From Cephalotrichum gorgonifer (taxonomy: Eukaryota; Ascomycota; Sordariomycetes; Microascales; Microascaceae), in NCBI GenBank assembly GCA_900312665.1, contig ONZQ02000008.1, forward strand, positions 372,001 through 436,000: DNA of 64,000 nucleotides. Reading direction: 5' to 3'. Positions 9,985-21,412 of the stretch are shown here, one piece after another. The stretch's first letter is position 1; every line of letters begins with the position of its first letter. Under the pieces are notes generated by a model. It did no database searches and was not told where the DNA came from. It was given only the letters and a program-made list of their open reading frames with translations. The translations under genes and the position numbers were made by a program.

Positions 9985-12230
9985 ATGGTCCACCTAACCT
10001 CCATCTCCCGCACCAACACCCTCGAGGCCACTCCCGTGTCTTCCACATCGTCTGCCCACGATGCCTCAGCTCCTGCCGCTGCCGCTGCCGCTGCCCCTCC
10101 CCCGCCCGGCACGCGCGTGAGGAGGACACCGACGGCCCCGCTCAATCTCTTCAGCGGAGAGGAGGACTATACCACGAGCGTGTACGGGTCCCGCTTCGCG
10201 GCGGTGGATCTCCCCAGGCATGAGATGCCAGAGACGGAAATGCCCAAGGAGGTCGCGTACAGGCTGATCAAAGATGAGCTCAGTTTGGATGGAAATCCCA
10301 TTCTCAAGTGCGCGAGTCCAGTGCTTCCCTCCCCCAAATGTCCTCTCAATCATACAGGGGAATTTATTCGGCTGACGCTCGTTTGTTCTTAAATCTACAT
10401 GTAGCCTGGCATCGTTCGTGACGACTTACATGGTATGTATAAATACCTTGCCTCGCGATTCCAAGTCATCTCCATCTCAGCGACCAAGCAAACGTTACAT
10501 GTCACACTAACGCCCGCCCTTTCGTACCGTCAACCTAGGAAGATGAAGCTGAGAAGCTCATGACGGAGTCCTTCCCCAAGAACTTCATCGACTACGAGGA
10601 GTACCCCCAGAGTGCCGACATCCAGAACCGCTGCGTCTCCATGATCGGCCACCTCTTCAACGCCCCCGACCCCGAGGATGGCGGTGCGGGCGCCGTCGGA
10701 ACATCGTGCGTGGGCTCGTCCGAGGCCATAATGCTCGCCGTGCTGGCCATGCGGAAGAGGTGGAAGAACGCAAGGCTCGCGGCCGGGCTGCCCGCCGACC
10801 GGCCGAACATTATCATGTCTTCTGGTAAGTCGTTTGTTTTTCACTTTTCTCTCCACTCTTCTTCCGCCCTCTTTGGTGGGGAAGGAGGGGGTGGGTTGTT
10901 TTGTTCATCCCTTTTTCTTCTTCCATTCCCATTTATCTCTCTCTTGCTAACTCATTGGGGGTGCGACAACCAGCCGTCCAGGTCTGCTGGGAGAAGGCCA
11001 CCCGGTACTTTGAGATCGAAGAGAAGCTCGTGTACTGCTCGCCCGACCGGTTCGTTTTGGACCCAGAGCAGGCGGTCGACCTCGTGGACGAGAACACGAT
11101 CGGGATATGCGCCATCCTGGGGACCACTTATACCGGTATGAACGAAAAAGAAAACCCTGGAAATAAAGGCCTGGATCCTCCTTCCTTCTTCGAGAGCCGG
11201 TCCTAACACATGAAACTCACGTAGGGGAGTACGAGGACGTCCAGGCGATCAACGACATCCTGGTCGAGCGGGGCTTGGACGTGCCGATTCACGTCGATGC
11301 TGCGAGTGGTGGCTTTGTCGCGCCTTTCATCTCGCCGGAGCTGAAATGGGACTTTAGATTGGAGAAAGTCGTGTCCATTAACGTCTCTGGCCACAAGGTC
11401 CGCCCTCTCTCCCCCGTCCCCATCCCTCGTCCCCTATCCCCATTCCCCGTGGCGCACAACCAACTAACCCCGGCCTAGTACGGCCTTGTCTACCCCGGCG
11501 TCGGCTGGGTCATCTGGCGCGCCCCAGAGTTCCTCCCCAAGGAGCTCGTCTTCAACATCAACTACCTCGGTGCCGACCAGGCGTCCTTCACCCTCAACTT
11601 CTCCAAGGGCGCCTCGCAGGTCATCGGTCAGTACTACCAGCTCATCCGCCTGGGCCGCCGCGGCTACCACGCCATAATGTCGAACCTCACCCGCGTGGCC
11701 GACTACCTCGCCGACTCCCTTCGCGCCCAGGGCTTCATAATCCTAAGTCGCAAGGCCGGCAAGGGCCTCCCGCTCGTAGCCTTCCGCTTCGCCGACGACC
11801 CTGAGAGGGAGTACGACGAGTTCGCCCTCGCCCACCAGCTCAGGGTTAGGGGCTGGGTCGTGCCGGCGTATACCATGGCGCCCCGCACGGACGAGATGAA
11901 GCTTCTCAGGGTCGTGGTGCGCGAAGACTTTTCGAGGAATCGGTGCGATAGCCTCATTGCGGACATCATGCTCTGCGTCTCCTTGCTGGACGACATGGAC
12001 CGCGCGAGCATCAAGAAGCACGAGACTTATATCCTAACCCACCACACTGCTAGTGGCAGGGCGACTCATAACCATCCGGAATACCAGGTCAGTTGTTTTC
12101 CCCACCTTCGACTTATTCCGTTTTACCTCCCCTCTTCTCTTTGTGCTTGGCTTCCGGGTAACTAAACAGTGCGTAGAACGAGGAGCATTCGCTGCAGGGA
12201 AAGACAGGCAAGACGCATGCAGTGTGCTAA
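9985..12230 (+). CDS. GAD1: Glutamate decarboxylase
   Basis: PLP-dependent enzyme converting L-glutamate to GABA and CO2; cytosolic, entry to the GABA shunt. Seven exons: 9985-10307, 10405-10432 (28 nt), 10539-10824, 10974-11135, 11225-11397, 11479-12087 and 12177-12230. Total 1635 nt, 544 aa. Family signatures: CVGSSEAIMLAVLAMRKRW, WEKATRYFEIEEK, the PLP-phosphate region VDAASGGFVAPF and the Schiff-base lysine in SINVSGHK (K324). After the last intron the protein ends KTGKTHAVC. The N-terminus has an alanine/proline tract from a GCT/GCC repeat at about 10070-10105. Intron 5 uses a non-consensus donor (GTCCGC), but only that site joins HK to YGLVYPGVGW in phase. A start two codons upstream would be GTG, so the ATG at 9985 is preferred. 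Confidence 0.95.
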
Positions 12231-12489
12231 GGGGGGGAGGCTTAGTTTAGGACATCTGTATCGTGACGTACGTGCTCTTTCATTGTATCAGTCTAGCTCC
12301 AGTGAGTAGCCCTGAATACTGTACCTTCTTTTTTTTCTTCAGCGTAGCGAAAGACCGTCAAGAGTTGAAGTTGGTATATCTATTTTTGATCCATAAGCCA
12401 TGAAACCCAATATTCGCCGGAAAAAAAGCTATTCTACGTCGCTTGCTCGGTACTCATGTGTGATGATATCACACTCCGTACCGCCCCAA
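12231..12489. other. Convergent spacer, GAD/ARG8
   Basis: About 260 bp between tail-to-tail genes, T-rich in the middle. It probably holds both poly(A) sites. Confidence 0.5.
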
Positions 12490-14136
12490 TCACCGCGTAG
12501 CCTCAATGGCCTCTCCCAAGATCCTCAACCCTTCGCTGATCTCCTCCTCCGAGATGAGAAGGCTCGGCACGAAGCGCAGGGTATTCTGGCCGGCAGAAAT
12601 GACCAACAGCCCCCTCTCCCTCGCCGCCTTGATGATCGCGCCCGGATCCTCGGTAAGTTGGACACCCAGTATCAGGCCGCGGCCCCTCACCTCCTTCACG
12701 AGGTCGGGGTACTGCATCTGCAGCGCCTCGAAGCCGCGCTTGAACGACTCCGACGCGGAGCGGACGCCCTTCTGGAGCTCGGGATCCGCGAGGCGCGAGA
12801 CGATGTAGTGCGCCAGGCGGCAGGCGAGGGGGTTACCGCCGAAGGTGGTGCCGTGGTCGCCGACCTTCATCTTGTCGGCGACGTCGGCCGTGACGAGCAC
12901 GGCGCCGATGGGGAAGCCGTTCCCGAGGGCCTTGGCCGTGGTGACGATGTCCGGGTGGGCCTCGCGGGGGAGGGCGCCGTGGGCCCAGAGGTCGCCGGTG
13001 CGGGAGAGGCCGCACTGGATCTCGTCGTGGATGAGAACGGCGCCGACCTCGCGGCACCGGCGGGCCAGGGCGACGAGGAACTCGGTCGAGGCGACGTTGA
13101 CGCCGCCCTCGCCCTGGATGGGCTCGACGATGACGCCGCACGTCGCGTCGGTGACGAGGTCAGGGATCGCGGCCACGTCGTTGAGGTCGCCGTATCGGAA
13201 GCCGGGGACCATGGGCGCGAAGGGGGCCTGGTACTTGGGGTTGCAGGTGGCCGAGAGGCTGCCCATCGTGCGGCCGTGGAAGCCGCCGCGGAAGGCGACG
13301 AACTCGCTCTTGGCGCCGGTGGGGTCGAGGGCCTTGCCGGCCTTGCGGGCGAACTTGATGGCGGCCTCGTTGGCCTCGGAGCCGGAGTTGCAGACGAAGA
13401 CGGCTGAGGCGTCCATGCAGCCCGCCTCAGTCGTCTTCTCGACGAGGAGCTTGGAGAGGGCGCCGGTCCAGGGGTTGTAGTAGAGATTCGAGGCGTGGAC
13501 GAGGGTTTCGGCCTGTAAGGATAACGGGCGTGTTAGTTGGTAGCCGAAAATGGGGGAACACTCCTCGCCTCCCCTGCCGCTACAGGGAGAGGAAAGCGGG
13601 AAAGGAGGAGGAAGGGGCGAAACAAAGGGAGAAGGATATGACTGCGCACCTGTTGAGCTATGAGCTTGCTGAACCCTGGGTCGCAGTGGCCTAGGCCGTT
13701 GACGGCGATACCGGCGGTGAAGTCCAGGTACTTCCTGTTCTCGAGGTCCCAGAGGTACGAGCCCTCGCCCTTGACGAAGACGGGTGGTGGGCGGGCGTAC
13801 GTAGCCAGCATGAAGGGTTGGTGCTCGGCGATTAGGCGGGCGGAGGGAGAGTCGGCCGTCGGGTCCGGGTTCGGTAGAGAGGCATCACGCTGGAAGTAAG
13901 TGTGTTAGTTGGTTGGCTCTTCCTTGTAGCGGGGGAGCGGCCAATTGAGATGGATAAGAAGAAAATGAGAGGCATCTGGGACGGGAGAGACGACTCACAG
14001 CTATCTCGGTCTTCGTGGTCTCCCCTAGACTGGATCCCGATGCCGTGGACCGTTGGCGAGCGAGATACCGAGGCGTCGAGGGCGCGGCGACGGAGCATCG
14101 TCGGGCCAGCTGGCGGAGGGGAGCCCTGAGAGCCAT
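12490..14136 (-). CDS. ARG8: Acetylornithine aminotransferase, mitochondrial
   Basis: PLP enzyme of arginine biosynthesis that makes N-acetylornithine from N-acetylglutamate semialdehyde and glutamate, in the mitochondrial matrix. Exons: 13999-14136, 13650-13889 and 12490-13512. Donors are GTGAGT and GTGCGC. Total 1401 nt, 466 aa. Residues 1-35 are Arg/Ser/Ala-rich without acids (MALRAPLRQLARRCSVAA), a matrix targeting peptide. Class III aminotransferase features: YLDFTAGIAVNGLGHCDP, the PLP-phosphate motif NSGSEANEAAIKFAR, GGFHGRTMGSLS, the cofactor aspartate in LIHDEIQCGLSRTG (D289), and the Schiff-base lysine in TTAKALGNGFPIG (K320). GNPLACR and the C-terminal LRFVPSLLISEEEI complete the fold. 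It is convergent with GAD; both enzymes use glutamate, but a functional link is not implied. Confidence 0.96.
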
Positions 14137-15708
14137 ATTGTCTTGCTTCCGTGCTTCCGGTTCTCGGTATAGTCCACAGGTTGGGTATCCAAGGCCAATT
14201 GGTTTGCTGAGAAGAGCGGGAGGGCGGGAGACGGGGGTAAAGGGTCGCCCTTTAAGTTGATCGCGCTCCGAATATATGACTCGAACTTTTTTTTTTGGTA
14301 TATGCAGTCATCGCTCGGTCTGAGATCGGACGTATGAGTACCACTGTGGATAAAATTAGTGGGGCGGGACTTTGATGGGGTCAGGGGCCCAGGGACCAGC
14401 TAAGTCGGGCTGCCGGAAACCGGAACCTCTTTGGTGGCCGGCTGTGAGTAGCTGACAACACCTGGTATCTTCGCACATGTCAGATGCATATTAATATTGC
14501 TTGAGCCCATCAAGTGCGTGCCACCCACGTGCTGTTGTTTCCACTATAACGGGCTGAACAATGACGTATATTTCTCCAAGCCCCACTAATAAGCCATGCC
14601 ACTTCACCAACGGGCTCTCCCTTCCGTTCCCTAGTCCTCATTCCCGAAACATGAACATGAACCTTCCTGGCCTTGCTCGTATGAAGCACATCACACCAAG
14701 TAGGGGGCAAGGGTAACATGGGGGTATTATAGCACCAAAAAAGGTCAACTAATATTATCATTACAAGTCTGGCCCACTGAACCTGAAAATCCCCTTCCTG
14801 AAAAAAATCCCCGTGGGGTGCTTCCTTCCTTCCCCCCACCTCCACACGCTTTCACATGTCAGACGAACGGACACCAACCCCGGAAACGGCATAAGCCGGC
14901 TCAAGACAGAACCCAAATGCGAATATACTCCGAACCTGTCAACAGCTACGGAACCCGTGGGAACGAATCATCGTGAACCCCATGACTCCCCCCCGCCCTT
15001 CCTTTTGTTCCTACGTTTAGCTGTCCTTTATCCCGTCTTTTTCCTTCTCACTTTTCTTCGAGTTCGTTTCCTGGGCTAGAATGTTACCTTGAGTTAGCAA
15101 ACGGGACCTCTTATCTTAGAAACATTTGTCTTCTGGGCCGGCGCATCATCTTTCATCTAAGCTTCCGTGCGCCGAAACTGGACTTCACATGTCTCGGGTA
15201 CACTAGCGATATCCACCGGAGCCTCCTTTGTTATTTGGCTGTTCCAGGCCGTTGATCCTCTTTTACTCTCCAAACGCCCCTGCGCTTACTTGGTCCTCCT
15301 CCGGCTTACCCTCCCTCTTGCAACTCCTCCCATTCTTAGTATCCGGCTCTCCTCTCTCTCACAGCCGCCAGACAGTACGAGTACGCCTGTAATACGGAAG
15401 CCACCCACCCAGCCGCGACGCCCCCATCCGGCGATTCGCCACTTCGGCGCCAGCCTCCCTCCTCTCTCTTGCTCCGCGCCTCAGCCCCCGGGGACGTTAT
15501 AGTTTTGGTTATCATCTGAAGCTCTAGCCCGGTCCGCGCTCCGGACGCGGCGGGTGTCTCGAGCGCCGCGCTTCCTCCCTACCAACTGTCACTTTTGTCG
15601 CCCGCTTCCTAGTACCCTGTCTTATCCCCCCTTGCCCCCTGGTTTCCTTAGTATTTTGATGTATATTCCCCATTTTCGTTTTAGACTTGGCCATTCCATC
15701 ATCCCATC
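14137..15708. promoter_or_regulatory. Divergent intergenic region, ARG8/hydrolase
   Basis: About 1.57 kb with both promoters. A TGACTC half-site (14277-14282) resembles the CPC1/GCN4 core but lacks the full palindrome. Pyrimidine-rich blocks precede the hydrolase (about 15280-15480 and 15560-15660). No supportable gene. Confidence 0.45.
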
Positions 15709-17995
15709 ATGTTAGATCATGTACTAGGTCGTCCGTCGACCAAGTCGCGGAGACTCCAGGTGTTAGCTGTCCTTTCATTCTGGTCCTTCTTCTTATTTAG
15801 GTATGTTGCTTCCACCCCAACGCTCCACTCTCCTCGGGAAGGGTCCGATCCCCCGACCTAAACCGCGCTGTCTGGCTAACACCACTCACCCCCCAAAAAG
15901 AGGCCACAAACATGGGCCCCCGGGAGCCCACACCGCTTCCCGCTTCCTCTCCAAGTCCCTCACGGCCTGGCAGATCATCGCCGCCACGATGCTCTACCTC
16001 TATGCCTCCCGCAACTTCAGCACACTCGTCGGCCTCGCGAGCCCGGACCCCATGTCAAACATGTACGAGGCCTCCTTCTTCCGCGCCACCTGGGTCCTCA
16101 CCGCCCTCGACGCCGGCTTCTGGACCGCCATGCGCATCCGCTCGCGCCGCCTCCGCGACCTCGCGAGCTTCGTCTTCTCGATATTCTACCTCTTCGCCGC
16201 CGAGAAGGCGGACGAGAAGGTCCGCAAGGTGCGCAGCATGATCACCGTCGACCATCTCCGCGTGTCGTGGGACAAGGGTAAGACCCCCTACCTCAGCTTC
16301 TTCCAAGGCCTCATGAGGCCGCGTTTCACGAGGTGGCCGCCGAGGGCCATCCGCATCCCGCGCCCCGCCGAGAGCGACTACAGCGAGCCCGTCGAGGCGT
16401 GGCTGTACTACGACGGGCCCATCGCCGACCTCCAGCACCATGACAGGGTCCTCCTTGACATTCCCGGCGGCGGCTTCGTCGCCATGGACCCCAGGTGCAA
16501 CGACGACAAGCTCTTCTGCTGGGCCGCCAAGACGGGTCTCCCTGTCCTCGCCGTGGACTACAAGAAGGCCCCCGAGTTCCCCTACCCGCACGCCATAAAC
16601 GAGTGCTTCGACGTCTACTCCACCATCATGAAGAGCAAGGGCCGATGCCTGGGCATGTCGGGCCGCCACGTCCCCAGGGTCGTGATCACCGGCGATAGCG
16701 CCGGCGGGAACCTAGCCGTCGCCACCACCATCATGATCATCGAGAGGTGCAAGAACCCCATGGGCCGGAACCTCGCGACCCTCGACATGCCGCTCCCGGA
16801 CGGCCTCGTCCTGTTCTACCCGTCACTCGACATGAACATCGGGAACTGGATGTCCGAGGGCCAGATGTCGCTCATCCGGGACCGCCAGCTGCGGAGGACG
16901 AACAAGAATATCATCCGGCGGAAGGCGAGGCAGTACAACGACCTCGTTGGCACGCCCCACCATTCCGACGAGGAGGACGAGACCCCGCCGCCGAAGGCGA
17001 GTCCGGACGAGACGGCGAGCTCATCGATCAACCTCATGTCCGCGGATGCGCCCCGGCCACCCCGCCCAGACTACTCCCACGCGGGCCCTCCCCCGCTCTC
17101 AAACGGCCCCGAGACCGCCGCCACCGCCACGAGACACCACCGGCGCCGCGACACGGGGAGCTCGTCGCACCGCCCGGAGCTCCTCAAGACGCGCCTGGCC
17201 GTCTCCTCTATGATCTCGTACTTCAACGACCGCGTCCTCACGCCCGAGATGATGCGCGCCATGATCATCCTCTACATCGGCCCCCACAACCGGCCCGACT
17301 TCTCGACCGACTATCTCCTCTCCCCCGTCCTGGCGCCCAGCGCCATCCTGGAGCACTTCCCCAAGACGTGCTTCCTCACGGGCGAGAGGGACCCCCTCGT
17401 GGACGACACCGTCATATTCGCCGGCCGCCTGACCAAGATCAAGGAGGCAGCCGCGCACAGGCGGTGGGCGGCGGGGATGTCGGAGGAGGAGGCCGAGGAG
17501 GTCAACGGGCCGCGCCCAAAGTTCAACGACAAGGACGCCGCCGAGGTGGTCCTCCTCCCCGGCGTCTCCCACGGCTTCCTCCAGTTCCCCACCCTCTACC
17601 CGCCGGCGTGGAAGCACCTCGAGCACTCGGCCGTCTGGATCCAGGAGCTCTTCGTCCACGCGGAGAAGGTCCGTCGGGAGGCGACCAGGGCGCATCACCG
17701 CAAGGCTCGGTCGCATGCGCGCCAGGAGTCGAGCGGCGACGAGGACAAGCCGCTGGAGATCAACATGACGCGCATGCGGAAATCCCCGCCCATGAAGCCG
17801 AAGGGTCCGGCGCCGGATGAAGCGGACGAGGCAGAGTCGAGGTCACGCGGTAAGATCGCGGGCCGGAGAGGGCGGGGCGGGAGAGCGGCGAAGACGCATA
17901 GCCTAGTGAGGTTGGATAGTCAGGCGGACTTGTTAGGACGGAGGATGCAAGGCCTTACCAATGGGTTGACGGGTGTGGCGGATGACGAGTTATGA
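15709..17995 (+). CDS. Membrane-anchored alpha/beta hydrolase (HSL/fold-3 type)
   Basis: I propose two exons, 15709-15800 and 15901-17995 (728 aa). Exon 1 encodes MLDHVLGRPSTKSRRLQVL followed by a hydrophobic AVLSFWSFFLF segment. Its donor is GTATGT and the 100-bp intron has a GCTAAC branch site before an AAAAAG acceptor. Phase matches only at this acceptor. A second hydrophobic segment follows (AWQIIAATMLYLYA), suggesting N-terminal membrane anchoring. Catalytic parts: oxyanion loop IPGGGF (from P219, in place of the usual HGGGF), nucleophile GDSAGGN (S297), acid in GERDPLVDD (D528) and SHGF (H588). A 100-residue disordered Pro/Ser/Glu-rich insert (about 365-465) splits the domain, and the C-terminus (about 640-728) is basic and low-complexity. 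Likely a lipid or ester hydrolase; substrate unknown. Confidence 0.88.
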
Positions 17996-18832
17996 TAGAA
18001 GGGGGAGGCTATGTATGATCCTTTGGGCCACCACGAGATGTTGGGTGGTTTCTAAAGAATCCGCCCTTTTGTTATATTTTGATGAATAGAAGCAACGCCT
18101 GAAGATAGATATATCGACATTGTCTGCCATCGAGTGAGCGGAATGAAGCTACCCAATGGGAGACCATACAAATGCAAAGAGATACCAGCAAGGACAAATG
18201 AGGAGGCATCCTGACCACAACCAGTAGTAATGCTTCGAGATGTAGCAAACCGGTGCCCAATAGCCCAGACCAAGACCATGACGCATTGGGGATATCCAAA
18301 AATGAATATATATATATGTGAATATATGCAACTCCAAAGCTCGTTTTCCCCGCCAAGTCCCGCCCAGCCACTAGAAGCAAAAAAAAATATAACATAGAAA
18401 GGAAGTAAGTGTTGGAGGTACCACAAGCGTGAAAGAAATTCTAAAGCACGAATGCTCCGCCTTAGCCAACCATTCCACCACGCCATAAGAGCTTGACGCT
18501 CTTGGTGCTGCCGCTGCCGTGGCACACTGCAGCTTCGCAAGGGTATCATTTTGCACCTGTCCCAGTTCGTTTTCCGTGTCCTTTCCTCCTAATCATGTCT
18601 CGAAAATCGAGGCTCGCCAAATCGAACCGAATATTAACATAACACATTAAGTCACCCCGTACAAGGAGTTGCTGTGTAGGAACGCCGGTCTAGCTGAGGG
18701 GGGTATATCCATCCATCCATCCATTCATCCATCCACATCTAGCCACCAAGTCGTCGTCAATCAAAATCTCTCGTAAGTCACCAATGCTTCGCACTCCCTC
18801 CAGCGCGCCCCTCCCCCAAGAGGTTCATACCC
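17996..18832. other. Convergent spacer, hydrolase/Zn2Cys6 factor
   Basis: About 840 bp between gene 3' ends. It contains an (ATCC)n microsatellite and an AT-rich patch near 18304-18325. Overlapping short frames at 18052-18556 look like chance openings. Confidence 0.5.
18707..18734. repeat. (ATCC)n microsatellite
   Basis: Seven near-perfect tetranucleotide units (one ATTC variant) downstream of the Zn2Cys6 gene stop. Confidence 0.85.
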
Positions 18833-21412
18833 CTAAATGATGTTTGCGATCGATATCCTCTCCTGGTTTCGCTGAATGGCCCCTGGCGGGGCTCCGCTAC
18901 CAGCACTCGCGCCCGCAGTCCCTGCGGCCGGTGTTAAAGGCGGAAGGATTGAACCTGGCCCCGACTCGAATTTCACCGGAGCGGTAGGACGACCCCCGAT
19001 CGGCGGAGGTGCCCAAGACGCTGCCGAGGGCGTCGGTGCGGGAGCCACCACGCTTAAATTCTTGATGGACGCCTCCAACCTCTCCCACCCTCCCCACTCC
19101 CTACTTTCCTCACTCGTAAGCCCGATCCGATGCTCTACCGATACGAGACCCTTGGACTCGGTCGGCGGCTGCGGACCGCCAGCGCTACTGGCAAAAGACT
19201 CAGCCTCGGCACCCGACCAAACCCATGATCCCTCGGGTGAACCTTGCAGGTCGGCGGACAGATACACTAGAAGTTCGTCATCGCGTAGGAGCATCTCCTG
19301 TATCTGTGCCTGTCCGTCCCTGGTCTGCGAGACCGGCGGGCCCCCAAACTGTTGGGGCGGCGCCGTCTGGTCGACCACACCCGTGAATTCGACCCGCTTT
19401 GCCGCCAGTGCGGACGCGAAGAAAGCTATGAATCTCCCGCACGGAACAACCACGTCTCGCCTCGTCTGCATGCTTGCTAGTACCCTCACGCACGTCATGG
19501 CCCGGTCGACATCACCCGCTATTAGCAGGAAGAGGGAGCAGCGGAAGATGTGCATCGTGAATAGCGCCGTTGCTGCATCGGACAGTGACGGGTTCGTCCT
19601 TGAAACCAAGCTGACAGTTTCTGAAGCTACGTGATAGCATTGCTCGACACCTGCAATCCTCACGTCAGGAGGACATGACGGGTTGAGGTTGTGCCTGTGT
19701 AAGAGAAGCCTCGCGCTCAGAAGATAGGTCAGGGGGAGGAGAAAGTGAGGAGCCAGTGGGACCGTGTTCGCCGGGTCGCAAGCTGCCGGGAACGTGCGTA
19801 GACAGGCCCCAAAATGCTGCTCGAAAGAAGCAAGGCGCGTTGGAGCTACCGTCGGGGAGCGGAATGCCCGGATCAGCGGGCCGTATGCCCTAACGGTGTG
19901 TATTATCGGATGGAGGAAATGCGTGAGCGGTTCTTGGCCGGGAGGAACATGGATACCACCGTCGTGTATGTGATGGTCATCAACGGGTGCTGGAAGCGCA
20001 ATGTCGCAGTCGTCGTCGTCAATCAGGACAGGCCGCCCCAGCTCCAGTGCCAGACTCCGGTCGAGGATGTACATCGTCCACCACAATCGCTTTCGGATCT
20101 CTCCCTCCACCACCGACCATGCACCAGACTCGAGATAGAGCCCAAGGTCCTGCCCTATCCTTATCGCAATCCCCACGTAGACCCAGGCCGACGACTTCAA
20201 GTTCATTTCGTTCAGGCAAATCGCAAGGAGCAGGCACGCTCTGGCGATATCCAGCCCGGTCTCGTTGTTCCAGGGATCAATATGCTTCATTGCCTCTTCC
20301 AAAAAGGCGGTTGGGGTATAGAATCGATCCGTCTCCGTGTCGTTGCTGAAAAGCGCCCCGGCTGTCAATACAGCGAAGAAGGTTGAGAGGGCCGGCGGCG
20401 CTATGTTCCGTATATCGTTCGGCCCGTAGATCTCCTGAACCAGGCGCTGGAAGGTCGGCCAGTGTATTATCGGAAACATCGTGTGAACGGCGGCGTAGTA
20501 CGAGCGGAGCAGGCGTTCGGTTGTCTCCCGGGGAGGGAGGGTTGGTCTCGTCGGCTCGAATGACGGAGGTCGCATCGGAGGCCTCAGGTGCGCCGGCAGC
20601 TTCCAGATGCCTTTTGCGAAGTTCTCCAAGTTTGCTCTCGCCCTCGGCATGTCATGCTGGGATATCGGCCGTTTCCGGCGCTTCGGCTCCGACCCTACCG
20701 GAGGGAGGTGCAGGGGTGGCTGGTCTAGAGAGTCAAATTCCAGGTCAACATGGCCATTGCGCTCTTGTAGGACGCGCCTCAAGTTCATGTTCTCCTTCCG
20801 CATCTTCTCCATCTGTCTCTCCAGGTCCTGGACCTGTTTGATAGAGGACATCCTCCGGTTTGTCTCCTTGGTGAATTGGCATTTGACGTTCCGGCTCGAG
20901 CACTCCGAGCAGCTTGAGGTCTCTGTAGCGTCACACTTGACCTTCCTCTCGCGACACGCATCGCAACTCGGGTCCTTCCTCCTCTGCCTGTACGCCCGCT
21001 TCTGCATTGCGGACGAGGACCCGGACGACGCTAATGCCGACAACGACGACGACGACGGGCCGGGAGTGTTTGCGCCCGACTCGCTAGAAGGAACCGAATC
21101 CCTTCCCACCACGGCTCCCGCTGCCATGGGGGTAAACGGTTGGAACGTGCCGGGGTGGCCAAGGGCTTGAAGCGGTGGGATACCTATATGTGGTACCGCA
21201 TCGTGCCTTGGGGGGTTGCTTATCAATGGTGCCGGTCGATGCTGGGCTGACTGCGGGTTGGGAGACGTAGCTGAGGATACGGGCGATGAGTCGTATGATC
21301 TCGTTGATCGGTTGTTCGGGGAGCGGGGATAGGGAAGATTGTGAGGTGATTGAGACATAGTAGACCCTGGGCTGTTAATGACAGACCAGGTCTGGGGAGT
21401 TGTATGTTCCAA
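18833..21412 (-). CDS. Zn2Cys6 fungal transcription factor
   Basis: Single-exon 859-aa nuclear regulator. Residues 1-140 are Ser/Pro-rich and likely disordered. A binuclear zinc cluster spans C150-C178 (CDACRERKVKC, CSECSSRNVKC; spacing C-x2-C-x6-C-x7-C-x2-C-x6-C). It is followed by the linker TKETNRRMSSIKQ and a coiled coil (about 189-215, QVQDLERQMEKMRKENMNLR) for dimerisation. The middle homology region (Fungal_trans) starts near 280: RLLRSYYAAVHTMFPIIHWP, then RACLLLAICLNEMNLKSSAW, GLYLESGAWSVVEGEIRKRL and WWTMYILDRSLALELGRP. An in-frame ATG at 21358 (MSQSPHNLPYPRS) is an alternative, perhaps better, start. Target genes cannot be predicted. The 18-kb gene-free region begins upstream of its promoter. 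Confidence 0.93.
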   Translation of the reverse strand: MEHTTPQTWSVINSPGSTMSQSPHNLPYPRSPNNRSTRSYDSSPVSSATSPNPQSAQHRPAPLISNPPRHDAVPHIGIPPLQALGHPGTFQPFTPMAAGAVVGRDSVPSSESGANTPGPSSSSLSALASSGSSSAMQKRAYRQRRKDPSCDACRERKVKCDATETSSCSECSSRNVKCQFTKETNRRMSSIKQVQDLERQMEKMRKENMNLRRVLQERNGHVDLEFDSLDQPPLHLPPVGSEPKRRKRPISQHDMPRARANLENFAKGIWKLPAHLRPPMRPPSFEPTRPTLPPRETTERLLRSYYAAVHTMFPIIHWPTFQRLVQEIYGPNDIRNIAPPALSTFFAVLTAGALFSNDTETDRFYTPTAFLEEAMKHIDPWNNETGLDIARACLLLAICLNEMNLKSSAWVYVGIAIRIGQDLGLYLESGAWSVVEGEIRKRLWWTMYILDRSLALELGRPVLIDDDDCDIALPAPVDDHHIHDGGIHVPPGQEPLTHFLHPIIHTVRAYGPLIRAFRSPTVAPTRLASFEQHFGACLRTFPAACDPANTVPLAPHFLLPLTYLLSARLLLHRHNLNPSCPPDVRIAGVEQCYHVASETVSLVSRTNPSLSDAATALFTMHIFRCSLFLLIAGDVDRAMTCVRVLASMQTRRDVVVPCGRFIAFFASALAAKRVEFTGVVDQTAPPQQFGGPPVSQTRDGQAQIQEMLLRDDELLVYLSADLQGSPEGSWVWSGAEAESFASSAGGPQPPTESKGLVSVEHRIGLTSEESREWGGWERLEASIKNLSVVAPAPTPSAASWAPPPIGGRPTAPVKFESGPGSILPPLTPAAGTAGASAGSGAPPGAIQRNQERISIANII

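Noticed and set aside
12400..13407. 335-codon plus-strand frame
   Set aside because: Antisense shadow of ARG8 created by G/C-rich third positions; no family similarity.
14277..14282. TGACTC as a CPC1/GCN4 site upstream of ARG8
   Set aside because: Only a six-base half-site without the palindromic A; expected by chance in 1.5 kb.
16747..17820. 357-codon frame inside the hydrolase
   Set aside because: Alternate frame of a real gene; Arg/Pro/His-rich with no domains.
18430..18500. tRNA-like stretch on the minus strand (TGGTTGGCTAAGGCG resembles a D arm)
   Set aside because: No matching acceptor stem, anticodon loop or TTCRA T-arm at the right distance.
18605..18640. B-box-like GGTTCGATT on the minus strand
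   Set aside because: The T-stem does not pair and no A box lies upstream.
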